This document shows positions 24,801 to 31,166 of a stretch of DNA of 64,000 nucleotides, piece by piece (position 1 is the first letter of the stretch; each line of letters starts with the position of its first letter). The position numbers and the translations under genes are program-made. The stretch comes from Pistricoccus aurantiacus. GTDB taxonomy: Bacteria; Pseudomonadota; Gammaproteobacteria; Pseudomonadales; Halomonadaceae. The stretch lies in assembly GCF_042682565.1 (NCBI RefSeq), contig NZ_JBHUIC010000005.1, one strand, 5' to 3'. Under the pieces are notes generated by a model. That model was given only the letters and a program-made list of their open reading frames with translations, was not told the origin of the DNA and ran no database searches.

Positions 24801-25194
24801 CCTGGCCTCGCTATCGCGGCGCTACCGGCTGACCCGGGGCGGTAGCGAACTCGGTATTCTGGTGATCGACGGCGACATGGGTGACGAACGCCGCTCGGCG
24901 CATTCGCTCTCCGGCGGCGAGACCTTCCTGGTCTCGTTGGCCCTGGCCCTGGGACTCGCCTCCATGGCCTCAGGACAGCTAAGCATCGAATCGCTGTTTA
25001 TCGACGAAGGCTTCGGCAGCCTCGACCCGCAATCCCTGGCGCTGGCCATGGAAGCCCTGGACGGGCTTCAGGCCCAAGGCCGCCGCGTCGGGGTGATTTC
25101 ACACGTACAGGAAATGCACGAGCGAATTCCGGTGCAGATTCGTATCGAACCGCTAGGGAATGGCGCCAGTCGGGCGCGGCTGGTGGGTGGTTGA
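21868..25194 (+). CDS. sbcC: Exonuclease SbcC (Rad50-like ATPase subunit)
   Basis: An 1108-residue SMC-like ATPase. It has an N-terminal Walker A motif (ITGPTGAGKSTLLDAL, about residues 35-50), two long glutamine/arginine-rich coiled coils, a central zinc hook CPVCG (about residue 546), and the C-terminal ABC signature HSLSGGETF plus Walker B LFIDEGFGSLD. Length is slightly above the usual 1000-1050. The final 87 bases (25108-25194) have a diverged copy at 30174-30260, at the far side of an accessory island, suggesting that the gene's 3' end served as an integration target and was rebuilt by the incoming DNA. Confidence 0.96.
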   Translation: MKILAIRLENLASLAGRHELDFTRAPLADQGLFAITGPTGAGKSTLLDALCLALYGSTPRLRGARQDQARIPDSGATDITSFDPRTLLRRGCASGFAEVDFLGRDRRRYRARWSVRRARNKPEGKLQAVEQSLFDIDDNRLLTAQKREFDALLPERLGLSFEQFTRAVLLAQSEFSAFLKADDNARSELLEKLTDTGEYSKVSIAAYRRARQAQQVVAELEQRLAGEPPADAETRVQLERETIESEAELNAAQAESIRLQGERRWLQQDQRLAQAVLDARQRLEQAYRDDEALSEQREQEHRLEQLAPQRHRFQRRETLESQYREQERQCAATRQALSEAERQHARAVVEKRQADSALAEATQARRTALPLIETARELAAERDRCEHQRRDREASRQRIIDTLTKDRQRQDELQADYRRQHQELDNLQATLRRQLGEHPDALTARRLLLAEQERADQRRQTLQTLERHWRQWHDSQQRFDALRRQQDSDAGEQSRLLEQGQAAKARLEEVETRLRRLQASIDGLRAARSESVVLLRQQLRDDQPCPVCGSLIHPYRDAPPSEPAQAQLKATEREEKRQLDEAAKAVETARERHHDLQGQYRALQAQLTQSAAQITKLAEDTAVHRANLLALPDGQSLLEQTDAVGWLGDRREQADGHWRDSRQALETLDRTQQRLAPLRDALQRQEVELGKLVSRCEQQEQSLTALDSELAPLAEQCQRLAHELGESLGEHTSPAVWQASIDSALENARQHADRIREREGHAAGELQRQGQALDHQQQRLATLKEEHAQLDQELNAWRERHPQFDDATLAALLAITDADRQVQRERLQKVERERHAAEISLKERRQTLVDHRRERFIDSEPETESNAALRTSLNPLLDTETETRIAAWGERLALEEAKLAERQTAIQQRRDAARHALLDDDRRRAYQREVLDELEQARREQHRWGSISELIGSADGKAFRRIAQAYNLEQLLDHANAHLASLSRRYRLTRGGSELGILVIDGDMGDERRSAHSLSGGETFLVSLALALGLASMASGQLSIESLFIDEGFGSLDPQSLALAMEALDGLQAQGRRVGVISHVQEMHERIPVQIRIEPLGNGASRARLVGG
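25108..25194 (+). repeat. Left copy of the sbcC 3'-end duplication flanking the island
   Basis: The last 87 bases of sbcC, encoding a segment ending QIRIEPLGNGASRARLVGG, recur in direct orientation at 30174-30260 with about 85 percent identity by eye, including uninterrupted identical runs of about 24 and 18 bases. This is what an att-like duplication at a gene 3' end would look like. Confidence 0.85.
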
Positions 25195-25337
25195 TCGTTT
25201 GGAGGGATAAATCGCCACGTTGAAATTGGCCTAGTGGGCTAGTTTCAACATGGAGATAGATTTGGTAACAGCTTGGTATTGTCATGCCGGATCGGAGTGG
25301 CAACTTTCGGCCAGGAGCGGACGTTTAGGAATTTATG
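25195..25337. other. Left edge of the accessory island, including a hairpin at 25219-25249
   Basis: Non-coding. GTTGAAA (25219-25225) and TTTCAAC (25243-25249) pair, continuing through G-T/T-A pairs to GCC/GGC for a 13-bp stem with a 5-base loop; it could terminate sbcC transcription. A motif beginning GTCCGCT (minus strand, near 25300-25325) resembles one in the opposite orientation near 28526-28545. Confidence 0.5.
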
Positions 25338-25413
25338 ATGTAACGCTGCCATCACCGGTGACAAAGCCGTAGCGAAGCGGAGGTTTTGGCATCCGGTATA
25401 TGGCCTGTTAGAT
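25338..25413 (-). repeat. Integron attC recombination site 1
   Basis: Read on the minus strand, the 76-bp site begins at the base after the stop of the preceding gene with ATCTAAC, a perfect RYYYAAC R'' box, and ends with GTTACAT, one mismatch from GTTRRRY. Inside, GCCATATACCGG and CCGGTGATGGC pair as L''/L' with one wobble and a single extrahelical base, the hallmark of attC. A central imperfect stem fills the middle. R''/R' core pairing TAAC/GTTA is intact. Confidence 0.85.
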
Positions 25414-26829
25414 TTATCGTATTCCCAACAACCGCTTATAGGAGCTATCCTTTCCAAGTTTTGGAATCTGTGAGTCAGTGGCTCCTTGAATCTGAGTGAA
25501 AGCTTGTTGAGTCACTTGATTGGTTGTTTTCGATGCGATTTCTCCCAACAGAGCTCTAAAGTTTGAGACGCAAGACCTTAAGCCAACTCGAGAGGAAAAT
25601 TCCCGGTCAGCTAGCAGAAGGGCAACCTCCCGCAACTCCGCCTCACCGAACTTCGATATCAACCTGTCATAATACGGTACGGCCATTTCCGATATACCGT
25701 GTCCATTTCCAATCTTAGCCATCACAAGGGTCTTTACATAAGACTTGCGAATAGCGTCCGGAATCGTTCCGGCCGAAGAGACGTAGGCATCAAGAGCACG
25801 AGCGTGTGCTGGCTCGTTGTGGAAGTTATTAAAACCAGTATGCGCAGCAAAGAGACTGTCGATTTTTTCAGCAATCTCAAGCGCAAGGGTATCGTTTGGA
25901 AGAAATGGCAAGCCTCCCACAACCGAAAGAAATTCGTTAGCCGCGTCTTTGCGCTCTACCTCTCCATTTGAAGCAAATGTTGCATATTTAAAACCACACT
26001 CATATTTAACCTCATTTGGAGCCACATTCCAGGCTGAGCCAGCCACCAGTTTAATGTTATTTTTAACCTGTACCGCTGCGTCCTTGGTTGTGTACATTCC
26101 AAATAGAGTTCTAAGCAAGGATGTCGCGAGCTCAGGGGGCAAATACTCGATTCCGGCGCGTATGTACTGGGCATCCTGCTCAGTAAGCGTGGAATTCCGA
26201 ATGCTATTGAGAAATCTCTTTACCTCGATTACTGGCCCTTCTGGCTCTTTTGCAATCACCTCTCGAATACATGTTTCCAGCCAAGATATTAGCTGGAAGC
26301 CAGTCAAGTCATTTTGGTTTGGGTGCGCGGCACTGGCCCAGTTCCTCATATCCCTTATGTAATCAAGGTGTTTGTATCCAATATCAGAAAGAATGCCAGT
26401 GAGATGACAGCCTCGAATAAGCTCCCATTCTTCTATCTTTTGAAGGTCTTCTGCATCTTTTAGCTTCGACCTCCGTTTGGTATCTGTAACCACACTGTCA
26501 TAAAAATACTCCAAGTCGAAGCGAGCAACTTTATTGCGGAGATTTACAACAGTTTCATCCCAAATAAAATTGAGCGCAGCATCAAACAGACCGGCTCCAC
26601 AGGCAGCTATGAATTTCGACAAGTAAATTGAAGTAGATTTCCTTTCAGAATCTATCAATTCAATTACGTCAGGAATATTGGTAATCACCCGCTGGCGCTC
26701 GTTTACAGGGACAAGAACCTGATCATTAGGGAGCCCTAGTTCGCCGAGATACTGTGCTAATCCAGACGTAAATTGATCGACACCAGTTGCCACCTCATCT
26801 TTTGATAAAACCTTAACTTCTTTCGTCAA
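25414..26829 (-). CDS. Uncharacterised cassette protein with a HEPN-type RNxxxxxH motif
   Basis: A 471-residue soluble protein I do not recognise as a named family. Composition is less GC-biased than the flanking genes. Residues 120-195 read like a HEPN helical domain: after HLDYIRDM comes R162-N-WASAA-H169, matching the R-(N/D/H)-x(4-6)-H catalytic motif of HEPN ribonucleases, followed by GFQLISWLETCIREVI. The C-terminal half is helical, without obvious motifs. It is preceded by a CTCAGGAGGT ribosome site and followed, immediately after its TAA, by an attC site, so it is a gene-cassette ORF, unusually long for one. A defence or toxin role is inference from the motif and context. Confidence 0.75.
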   Translation of the reverse strand: MTKEVKVLSKDEVATGVDQFTSGLAQYLGELGLPNDQVLVPVNERQRVITNIPDVIELIDSERKSTSIYLSKFIAACGAGLFDAALNFIWDETVVNLRNKVARFDLEYFYDSVVTDTKRRSKLKDAEDLQKIEEWELIRGCHLTGILSDIGYKHLDYIRDMRNWASAAHPNQNDLTGFQLISWLETCIREVIAKEPEGPVIEVKRFLNSIRNSTLTEQDAQYIRAGIEYLPPELATSLLRTLFGMYTTKDAAVQVKNNIKLVAGSAWNVAPNEVKYECGFKYATFASNGEVERKDAANEFLSVVGGLPFLPNDTLALEIAEKIDSLFAAHTGFNNFHNEPAHARALDAYVSSAGTIPDAIRKSYVKTLVMAKIGNGHGISEMAVPYYDRLISKFGEAELREVALLLADREFSSRVGLRSCVSNFRALLGEIASKTTNQVTQQAFTQIQGATDSQIPKLGKDSSYKRLLGIR

Positions 26830-26853
26830 AACTACCTCCTGAGTGACAACCCG

Positions 26854-26876
26854 GAAATCTAACAGTTGTATTAGGC
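26854..26876 (-). repeat. Degenerate cassette junction (minimal attC remnant)
   Basis: On the minus strand GCCTAATACAACTGTTAGAT retains a near R'' box, a perfect GTTAGAT R' box and nothing between. A normal attC is 55-140 bp, so the internal stem is missing. The same TAATACAACTGTTA core appears at the start of the next cassette at 28330-28352. Confidence 0.6.
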
Positions 26877-26877
26877 T

Positions 26878-27165
26878 TTACTGCTTGCACGCGATGACGA
26901 GGCTACGCGTGATAACAGTGCCTCCGTAAGCACCGAACTGATTTGCCGAGATTGTGCTGCCTTGGTCTCCGGTCTGGGACAGAATGTCGTAGCCCTTGCT
27001 GCCACAGATTTCCCCAGCTTTCTGGTAGCACTCCCCCCACGACAAGGCTTGACCAGAGCAGTTGACAGTGTAGCCCTCTCGGCCATCAGGTGTGTAAGTT
27101 TTCTTCGCCGTTGCGCATGCAGAAAGCGCCAACGTAATTGCAACCCCTAGAACTAAGCTCTTCAT
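26878..27165 (-). CDS. Small cassette-encoded lipoprotein
   Basis: A 95-residue protein with a lipoprotein signal (MKSLVLGVAITLALSAC, lipobox cysteine at 17), then YTPDGREGYTVNCSGQALSWGECYQKAGEICGSKGYDIL, a cysteine-containing domain, and a short C-terminal strand ending VIACKQ. Proteins of this pattern are common hypothetical products of integron cassettes and gammaproteobacterial genomes. It starts 19 bp downstream of attC site 2 with an AGGGGAGG ribosome site, as expected for the first gene of a cassette. Function unknown. Confidence 0.8.
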   Translation of the reverse strand: MKSLVLGVAITLALSACATAKKTYTPDGREGYTVNCSGQALSWGECYQKAGEICGSKGYDILSQTGDQGSTISANQFGAYGGTVITRSLVIACKQ

Positions 27166-27184
27166 AGCGAACCTCCCCTGTAAA

Positions 27185-27256
27185 GCCTAACGCCTTGCTC
27201 ACCGGAAAATTACGAGCGCAGCGAGTGATTTTTCCGAGTGCAGCAACTTGTTATAT
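27185..27256 (-). repeat. Integron attC recombination site 2
   Basis: A 72-bp site beginning one base after a stop codon. Minus-strand order: ATATAAC (R'', one mismatch), TTGCTGCAC...CGGAAAAAT (L''), a 17-base apical loop region, ATTTTCCGGTGAGCAA (L') and the perfect R' box GTTAGGC. L''/L' pair over about 15 bp, leaving an extrahelical G and two further unpaired bases on the same strand. This is a textbook attC fold. Confidence 0.92.
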
Positions 27257-27257
27257 T

Positions 27258-27728
27258 TCAATTGTACTGCTCCATGAATGAATCAGAAAATCGTCGCCAC
27301 AAGGGTATTAGTGCATCTAAATCAAGTTTGTCATCTAACAAGCCCGCTTGATTCTTCCAATGCCCTTTTAAATGTTCTGGCTTCTTCGGTGTAGGATAAC
27401 GGCCATCCCAGATCACATATTCAGACAACACCTTTAATACTTTGTTTTCTTCTTTTGATGTAGTCAATCTTGCTGTATTCGCCAAGGAAACCAAATCATG
27501 GGTAGAGTTAAGCTCTGTTCCTGAGCCGATACAATGCGCTTTAAAAAGCAACTCGAAAGACATTCCCATAAGCATCTTATAGGTCGCCCAACAATTAACC
27601 TCCAACTTTTTATCGTTTTGCATTGCTTTCCATAATGTTCGAGCAGATACCAAAAGATCGTGTGATTTATTGTGCCAATACGCTGGAGTTTCTTGACGCT
27701 GTTCAAATTGCTTGTTGTAAAGATCCAT
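27258..27728 (-). CDS. HEPN-like helical cassette protein
   Basis: A 156-residue all-helical protein. SHDLLVSARTLWKAM, WATYKMLMGMSFELLFKAHCIG and NSTHDLVSLANTARL resemble the helix-turn pattern of HEPN-domain proteins, but an R-x(4-6)-H ribonuclease motif is not evident, so the assignment is tentative. It lies 3 bp downstream of the SHOCT gene and its TGA directly abuts attC site 2, making it the last gene of a multi-gene cassette. AT-rich codon use contrasts with the chromosome around it. Confidence 0.65.
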   Translation of the reverse strand: MDLYNKQFEQRQETPAYWHNKSHDLLVSARTLWKAMQNDKKLEVNCWATYKMLMGMSFELLFKAHCIGSGTELNSTHDLVSLANTARLTTSKEENKVLKVLSEYVIWDGRYPTPKKPEHLKGHWKNQAGLLDDKLDLDALIPLWRRFSDSFMEQYN

Positions 27729-27731
27729 TTA

Positions 27732-28160
27732 TCAGTTTCGCTTTAAAAGCTTGGTTCTGGCTTCGTTAAACTCTTCTTCAGAAATATGACCATCTTCTTT
27801 GAGCTTTGCCCATTTTGTTAGTTCGTCAGCTACAGAATATTGTTTTAATTTTTCACCTTTAATTATGTCTACTTCTGAATGAACGTTTTCTTTCTTGCCA
27901 GATTTGGGTTTAGTAGCAAAAATCCCATTGATTTCTATCCATTCAGCGTGTGTAGTCAGTGGGGCAGTGAACAGAACTTTCATTGCGACCAAGTACGCAA
28001 TACAAATGCCCGCGAAAATTAGCGATACAATGAGTTCTTCGTCAAGCCTGTCCCAGCTGTCTTCGGCATTAAGAGTAGTCGCGCAGTAGGCCGCTGACAA
28101 AAGGCAGCCAACCAATAATAATGTCACATAGCCATTAAAATTCTTTATACCAGTAGCCAA
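27732..28160 (-). CDS. Two-helix membrane protein with C-terminal SHOCT domain
   Basis: A 142-residue protein. Two N-terminal membrane helices (VTLLLVGCLLSAAYCATTL and IVSLIFAGICIAYLVAM) are followed by a linker and a SHOCT domain at about residues 108-142 (SVADELTKWAKLKEDGHISEEEFNEARTKLL). SHOCT is a short helical oligomerisation-type module found at protein C-termini. It overlaps the upstream small gene by 16 bp and is followed at 3 bp by the HEPN-like gene, so the three are co-translated. Function unknown. Confidence 0.8.
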   Translation of the reverse strand: MATGIKNFNGYVTLLLVGCLLSAAYCATTLNAEDSWDRLDEELIVSLIFAGICIAYLVAMKVLFTAPLTTHAEWIEINGIFATKPKSGKKENVHSEVDIIKGEKLKQYSVADELTKWAKLKEDGHISEEEFNEARTKLLKRN

Positions 28161-28315
28161 ATGAGAAAATCTTCATTCTTCTTCATCATGTAAATTCCAA
28201 AACCTAAAAATAAGGCTGGTATAATTCCCACTCCGAAGGCTATTGATGGCACAAAAAGCAAAACAAATATCAATATTTTACTTTGGTCAGAACTATTCAT
28301 TGGTTGATTTAGCAA
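28145..28315 (-). CDS. Small membrane protein at the head of the three-gene cassette
   Basis: A 56-residue protein made almost entirely of one or two membrane helices (KILIFVLLFVPSIAFGVGIIPALFLGFGIYMMKK). The start is assigned to TTG at 28315 because AAAGGAGAG sits 6 bases upstream; the first in-frame ATG (28300) would give 51 residues but lacks a well-spaced site. A longer open frame reaching 28498 crosses a probable cassette boundary and is not believed. Its 3' end overlaps the SHOCT gene. Confidence 0.55.
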   Translation of the reverse strand: MLNQPMNSSDQSKILIFVLLFVPSIAFGVGIIPALFLGFGIYMMKKNEDFLIWLLV

Positions 28316-28984
28316 AGCTCTCTCCTTTTGAAATATAACAGTTGTATTATATAGCATGCTTGATATTCCACTTGAACGCGCGTGCTCGTTCAAGAATATT
28401 GTGCTACACGCACGAATAGCTCTTAAGGCTCTGAAATATAAACACATTACGCATAGCTCAGCTACATAATACCGATCACCGTGCATGCTGCATAACACCG
28501 ATGAACGTGCTGGCTGCCTTTGTCGACAAGTCCGCTTTGGGTCGATAGCAGACTCCCCGGCGGCCCTTCATCGCATACCCTCCTTGGTTGAAATCTTGAT
28601 ATCGATGGCCGCTCTCTCGGCAGGCAGCAATATAGATCGGGCTAGCTTTCTGGATGAAACCAGTCGCTCTGCTCGTGGTCGCTTATCAGCTGTTCCATAT
28701 TCAAAAATGCCAGTCAGCCCGCTAGAGAATGGTCTCGTTACCATTCTCGGTCATCGACCTGACCGGATTGGGTGCATGAACTGCTTTTAGCGCTCAGCGC
28801 ATACCTTCATGATCGGGAAAGTGACGCCATCGGCATATCACGAGAACGGGTCGAAAAAGCCCTCTTTTTTTAGATATGCCTGACTGAATGTCGAAAAACA
28901 GGTATTTCGCAGGGCTTCAATCGGCTGCGCCCTCACCCGAGCGCCGTCTACTGCCTCTATCACGCCTGAGGTCTGCAGGAAAAC
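28316..28984. other. Non-coding accessory segment with a cassette boundary, a long hairpin and repeats
   Basis: I see no convincing gene. The cassette boundary TAATACAACTGTTA (minus strand) is at 28330-28352. CTTGAACG (28371-28378) and CGTTCAAG (28387-28394) form a perfect stem extended by ATATTC/AATATT. Two 20-base direct repeats, CATAAYACCGATSAMCGTGC, lie at 28465-28484 and 28491-28510 with three differences. A 101-codon plus-strand frame at 28485-28790 has no recognisable features. The rest has the patchwork look of degraded mobile DNA. Confidence 0.5.
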
Positions 28985-29995
28985 TCAGGAACCCGCCTTC
29001 GGGCTGGCCAGCATGTTCATGATCAGCCGGATCATGGTGTCCTTGTTGGCCGGATCAGACTCGGCGACCAGTAGCGTCAATGCCGCCAGCCCCACATCGT
29101 TCATTACCGCCTCGCCGTGATCGTTGAGCAGGCGATCGTTACGATAGAGGAAGTCGACGAAGAGGTAGGCCGCGCTGCGCTTGTTGCCGTCGGCGAAGGG
29201 ATGGTTCTTGATCACGAAGTAGAGCAGATGCGCCGCCTTGGCCTCCACCGAGGGGTAGGCCGGCTCGCCGAAGATAGTCTGATCCAGGTTGCCCAGCAGC
29301 GCTCCCAGGCCGTCGCTGCGTTCCCGGGCGAATAAATCGGAGGCCTCTCCTCGCGTGATCAGCTCGGCCTTGAGCGTGGCAAGGGCCGCACGAGCTTCAT
29401 CCAGACTGGGTAGCCGACCGCCCGGACGGGCACTGGGCTCGGTCAGCAGGCCCTCGTCATAGCGCTGCAGCAGCAGGAAGGTCTGGGCGTAGCGGGTGAC
29501 GATATCGATGAGGCCGCGACCGCTGGTGGTGTCCAGCGCTGGACTCTGGGCTGTCTGGCGTATCAGGGCCATGGCAGCTTCGAGCTCGCGGGCATTGTCC
29601 TCGAAACGCTGACGATTCAGCGTCCAGCCTTGGGTGAGATGCTCGCGCAGCACTCGGGTGGCCCACTGACGGAACTGCACCGCGCGTCGTGAGTTGACGC
29701 GATAGCCCACCGAGATGATGGCATCGAGGTTGTAGTGCTTGAGTTTGCGCCGAACCCGGCGCTTACCTTCCATTCGAACTACTAAGAAATCCTTAGCAGT
29801 TGCCACTTCCCCTAATTCCTTATACTCATAGATATTTTTCAGGTGCATCAGAACATTTTCCGGTGTCGTGGCAAACACCTCTCCCATTTGCCGCTGTGTC
29901 AGCCAGACCGACTCCCGCTCGGTGTCCAGCCGCACTTCCACCGTCTGACCTGCATCCTGATAGATGACGATGGGCGCCTGGCTGTCGGTGCTCAT
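28985..29995 (-). CDS. RhuM family protein with C-terminal Fic/Doc domain
   Basis: A 336-residue fusion. The RhuM-type N-terminal half contains VWLTQRQMGEVFATTPENVLMHLKNIY (about 30-56) and YNLDAIISVGYRVNSRRAVQFRQWA (88-112), a DNA-binding-like region. The Fic domain carries H265-PFADGNK-R273, the Doc/Fic catalytic loop, with VDFLYRND following. Fic domains transfer AMP or phosphate to protein targets; RhuM-Fic proteins are frequent in pathogenicity or defence islands but their targets are unknown. The ATG at 29995 has GGAGGAG upstream; a start at 30094 is rejected. No antitoxin-like partner is adjacent. Codon use is GC-rich, unlike the cassette genes. Confidence 0.88.
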   Translation of the reverse strand: MSTDSQAPIVIYQDAGQTVEVRLDTERESVWLTQRQMGEVFATTPENVLMHLKNIYEYKELGEVATAKDFLVVRMEGKRRVRRKLKHYNLDAIISVGYRVNSRRAVQFRQWATRVLREHLTQGWTLNRQRFEDNARELEAAMALIRQTAQSPALDTTSGRGLIDIVTRYAQTFLLLQRYDEGLLTEPSARPGGRLPSLDEARAALATLKAELITRGEASDLFARERSDGLGALLGNLDQTIFGEPAYPSVEAKAAHLLYFVIKNHPFADGNKRSAAYLFVDFLYRNDRLLNDHGEAVMNDVGLAALTLLVAESDPANKDTMIRLIMNMLASPKAGS

Positions 29996-30173
29996 GCCGT
30001 TATCTCCTCCAGCGCTATCTCGGTGCATAAGAATCATGGGCTTATAATCTACGTCAGAGCAATTAAGGGCGCCAATCGCCTGGTCAGGCGGCACACCCCA
30101 TGTGCATCACGATATGGCCGGCGCCATGATAGGCTCGAGCCATGCCACATTTGGATAGGGAGCGTCCCACGCC
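29996..30173. other. Upstream region of the RhuM-Fic gene, right part of the island
   Basis: A 178-bp gap without a gene, presumably holding the promoter of the minus-strand RhuM-Fic gene. I could not assign a good -35/-10 pair. It ends at the second copy of the sbcC tail. Confidence 0.4.
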
Positions 30174-30260
30174 CAGGAGATACACGAACACATGCCGGTG
30201 CAGATTCGTATCGAACCGCTGGGTAATGGCGCCAGTCGGGCGAGGCTGGTGAATGGCTGA
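30174..30260 (+). pseudogene. Orphan duplicate of the sbcC 3' end at the island's right edge
   Basis: An 87-bp fragment still encoding PVQIRIEPLGNGASRARLVNG and a stop, without the rest of sbcC. It is aligned without gaps to 25108-25194. Differences are scattered, mostly at silent positions, as between strains or species rather than a fresh copy. The SDR gene begins 20 bp downstream, so before island insertion this fragment was probably the true sbcC terminus. Confidence 0.85.
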
Positions 30261-30280
30261 GATAAAAGGAGACAAGGAAA

Positions 30281-31141
30281 GTGAAAGCACCTGACACGAC
30301 GACGCGCAGCATCCTGATCACCGGCTGCTCGAGCGGGATCGGCTACGCTGCGGCTCACGCCTTGGCCGCCCGGGGTTGGCGGGTGTTCGCCACCGCCCGC
30401 GCCGAGGCGGACGTGGCCCGGCTCAAGGAGGAAGGCTTGGAGGCCCTGTTGCTTGACCTCGACAGCAGCGACTCGATCGAGGCCGCGGTAGCGACAGTGC
30501 GGGAGCGCACCGGAGGGCGGCTGACGGCGCTGTTCAACAACGGCGCCTACGGCCAGCCCGGGGCGGTGGAGGATCTTTCGCGTGAGGTGCTGCGAGCTCA
30601 GCTGGAAACCAACCTGCTGGGCACCCACGACCTCACCGCCCGGGTACTGCCGATGATGCGAGCCCAGGGCCATGGGCGCATCGTCCAGAACAGCTCGGTG
30701 CTGGGTATCGCCGCCCTGCCCTATCGCGGCGCCTATGTGTGCTCCAAGTTCGCCCTCGAAGGGCTCACCGACACCCTGCGCCTGGAGCTTGCCGGCAGCG
30801 GCATCCACGTCAGCCTGATCGAGCCCGGCCCGATCACCAGCCGCTTCCGTGAGAATTCCTACCGCGCCTTCAAGGCGAATATCGACACCACCCACAGCGC
30901 CCACGCCGATACCTATCGCCATGTGGAAGCTCGACTGGTCAATCAAGAGAAAGAAGCCCCTTTCACCCTCGGCGCCGACGCGGTAGTGACCAAACTGATC
31001 CACGCCCTGGAAAGCCCCCGGCCACGAGCCCGCTACGCGGTGACATTTCCTACCCATTTGTTCGCGACGCTAAGGCGCATTCTGAGCACCCGCGCCCTGG
31101 ATCGGGTGCTGCTGCGTTCTACCAAGGATGAAAGGGAGTAA
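30281..31141 (+). CDS. SDR family oxidoreductase
   Basis: A 286-residue classical short-chain dehydrogenase/reductase. It has the Rossmann motif TGCSSGIG (residues 14-21), NNGAYG, the catalytic serine in VQNSSVLG and Y-x3-K in YRGAYVCSK. The C-terminus (FPTHLFATLRRILSTRALDRVLL) is longer than in minimal SDRs and amphipathic. It starts with GTG preceded by AAGGAA. Its position just after the sbcC remnant suggests an ancestral sbcD-sbcC-SDR order. Confidence 0.9.
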   Translation: MKAPDTTTRSILITGCSSGIGYAAAHALAARGWRVFATARAEADVARLKEEGLEALLLDLDSSDSIEAAVATVRERTGGRLTALFNNGAYGQPGAVEDLSREVLRAQLETNLLGTHDLTARVLPMMRAQGHGRIVQNSSVLGIAALPYRGAYVCSKFALEGLTDTLRLELAGSGIHVSLIEPGPITSRFRENSYRAFKANIDTTHSAHADTYRHVEARLVNQEKEAPFTLGADAVVTKLIHALESPRPRARYAVTFPTHLFATLRRILSTRALDRVLLRSTKDERE

Positions 31142-31166
31142 CGATCTTGTCGGAAAATCATGAATC

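Noticed and set aside
28485..28790. A 101-codon plus-strand frame in the island
   Set aside because: No ribosome site, no recognisable domain, and it crosses a repeat; probably not a gene.
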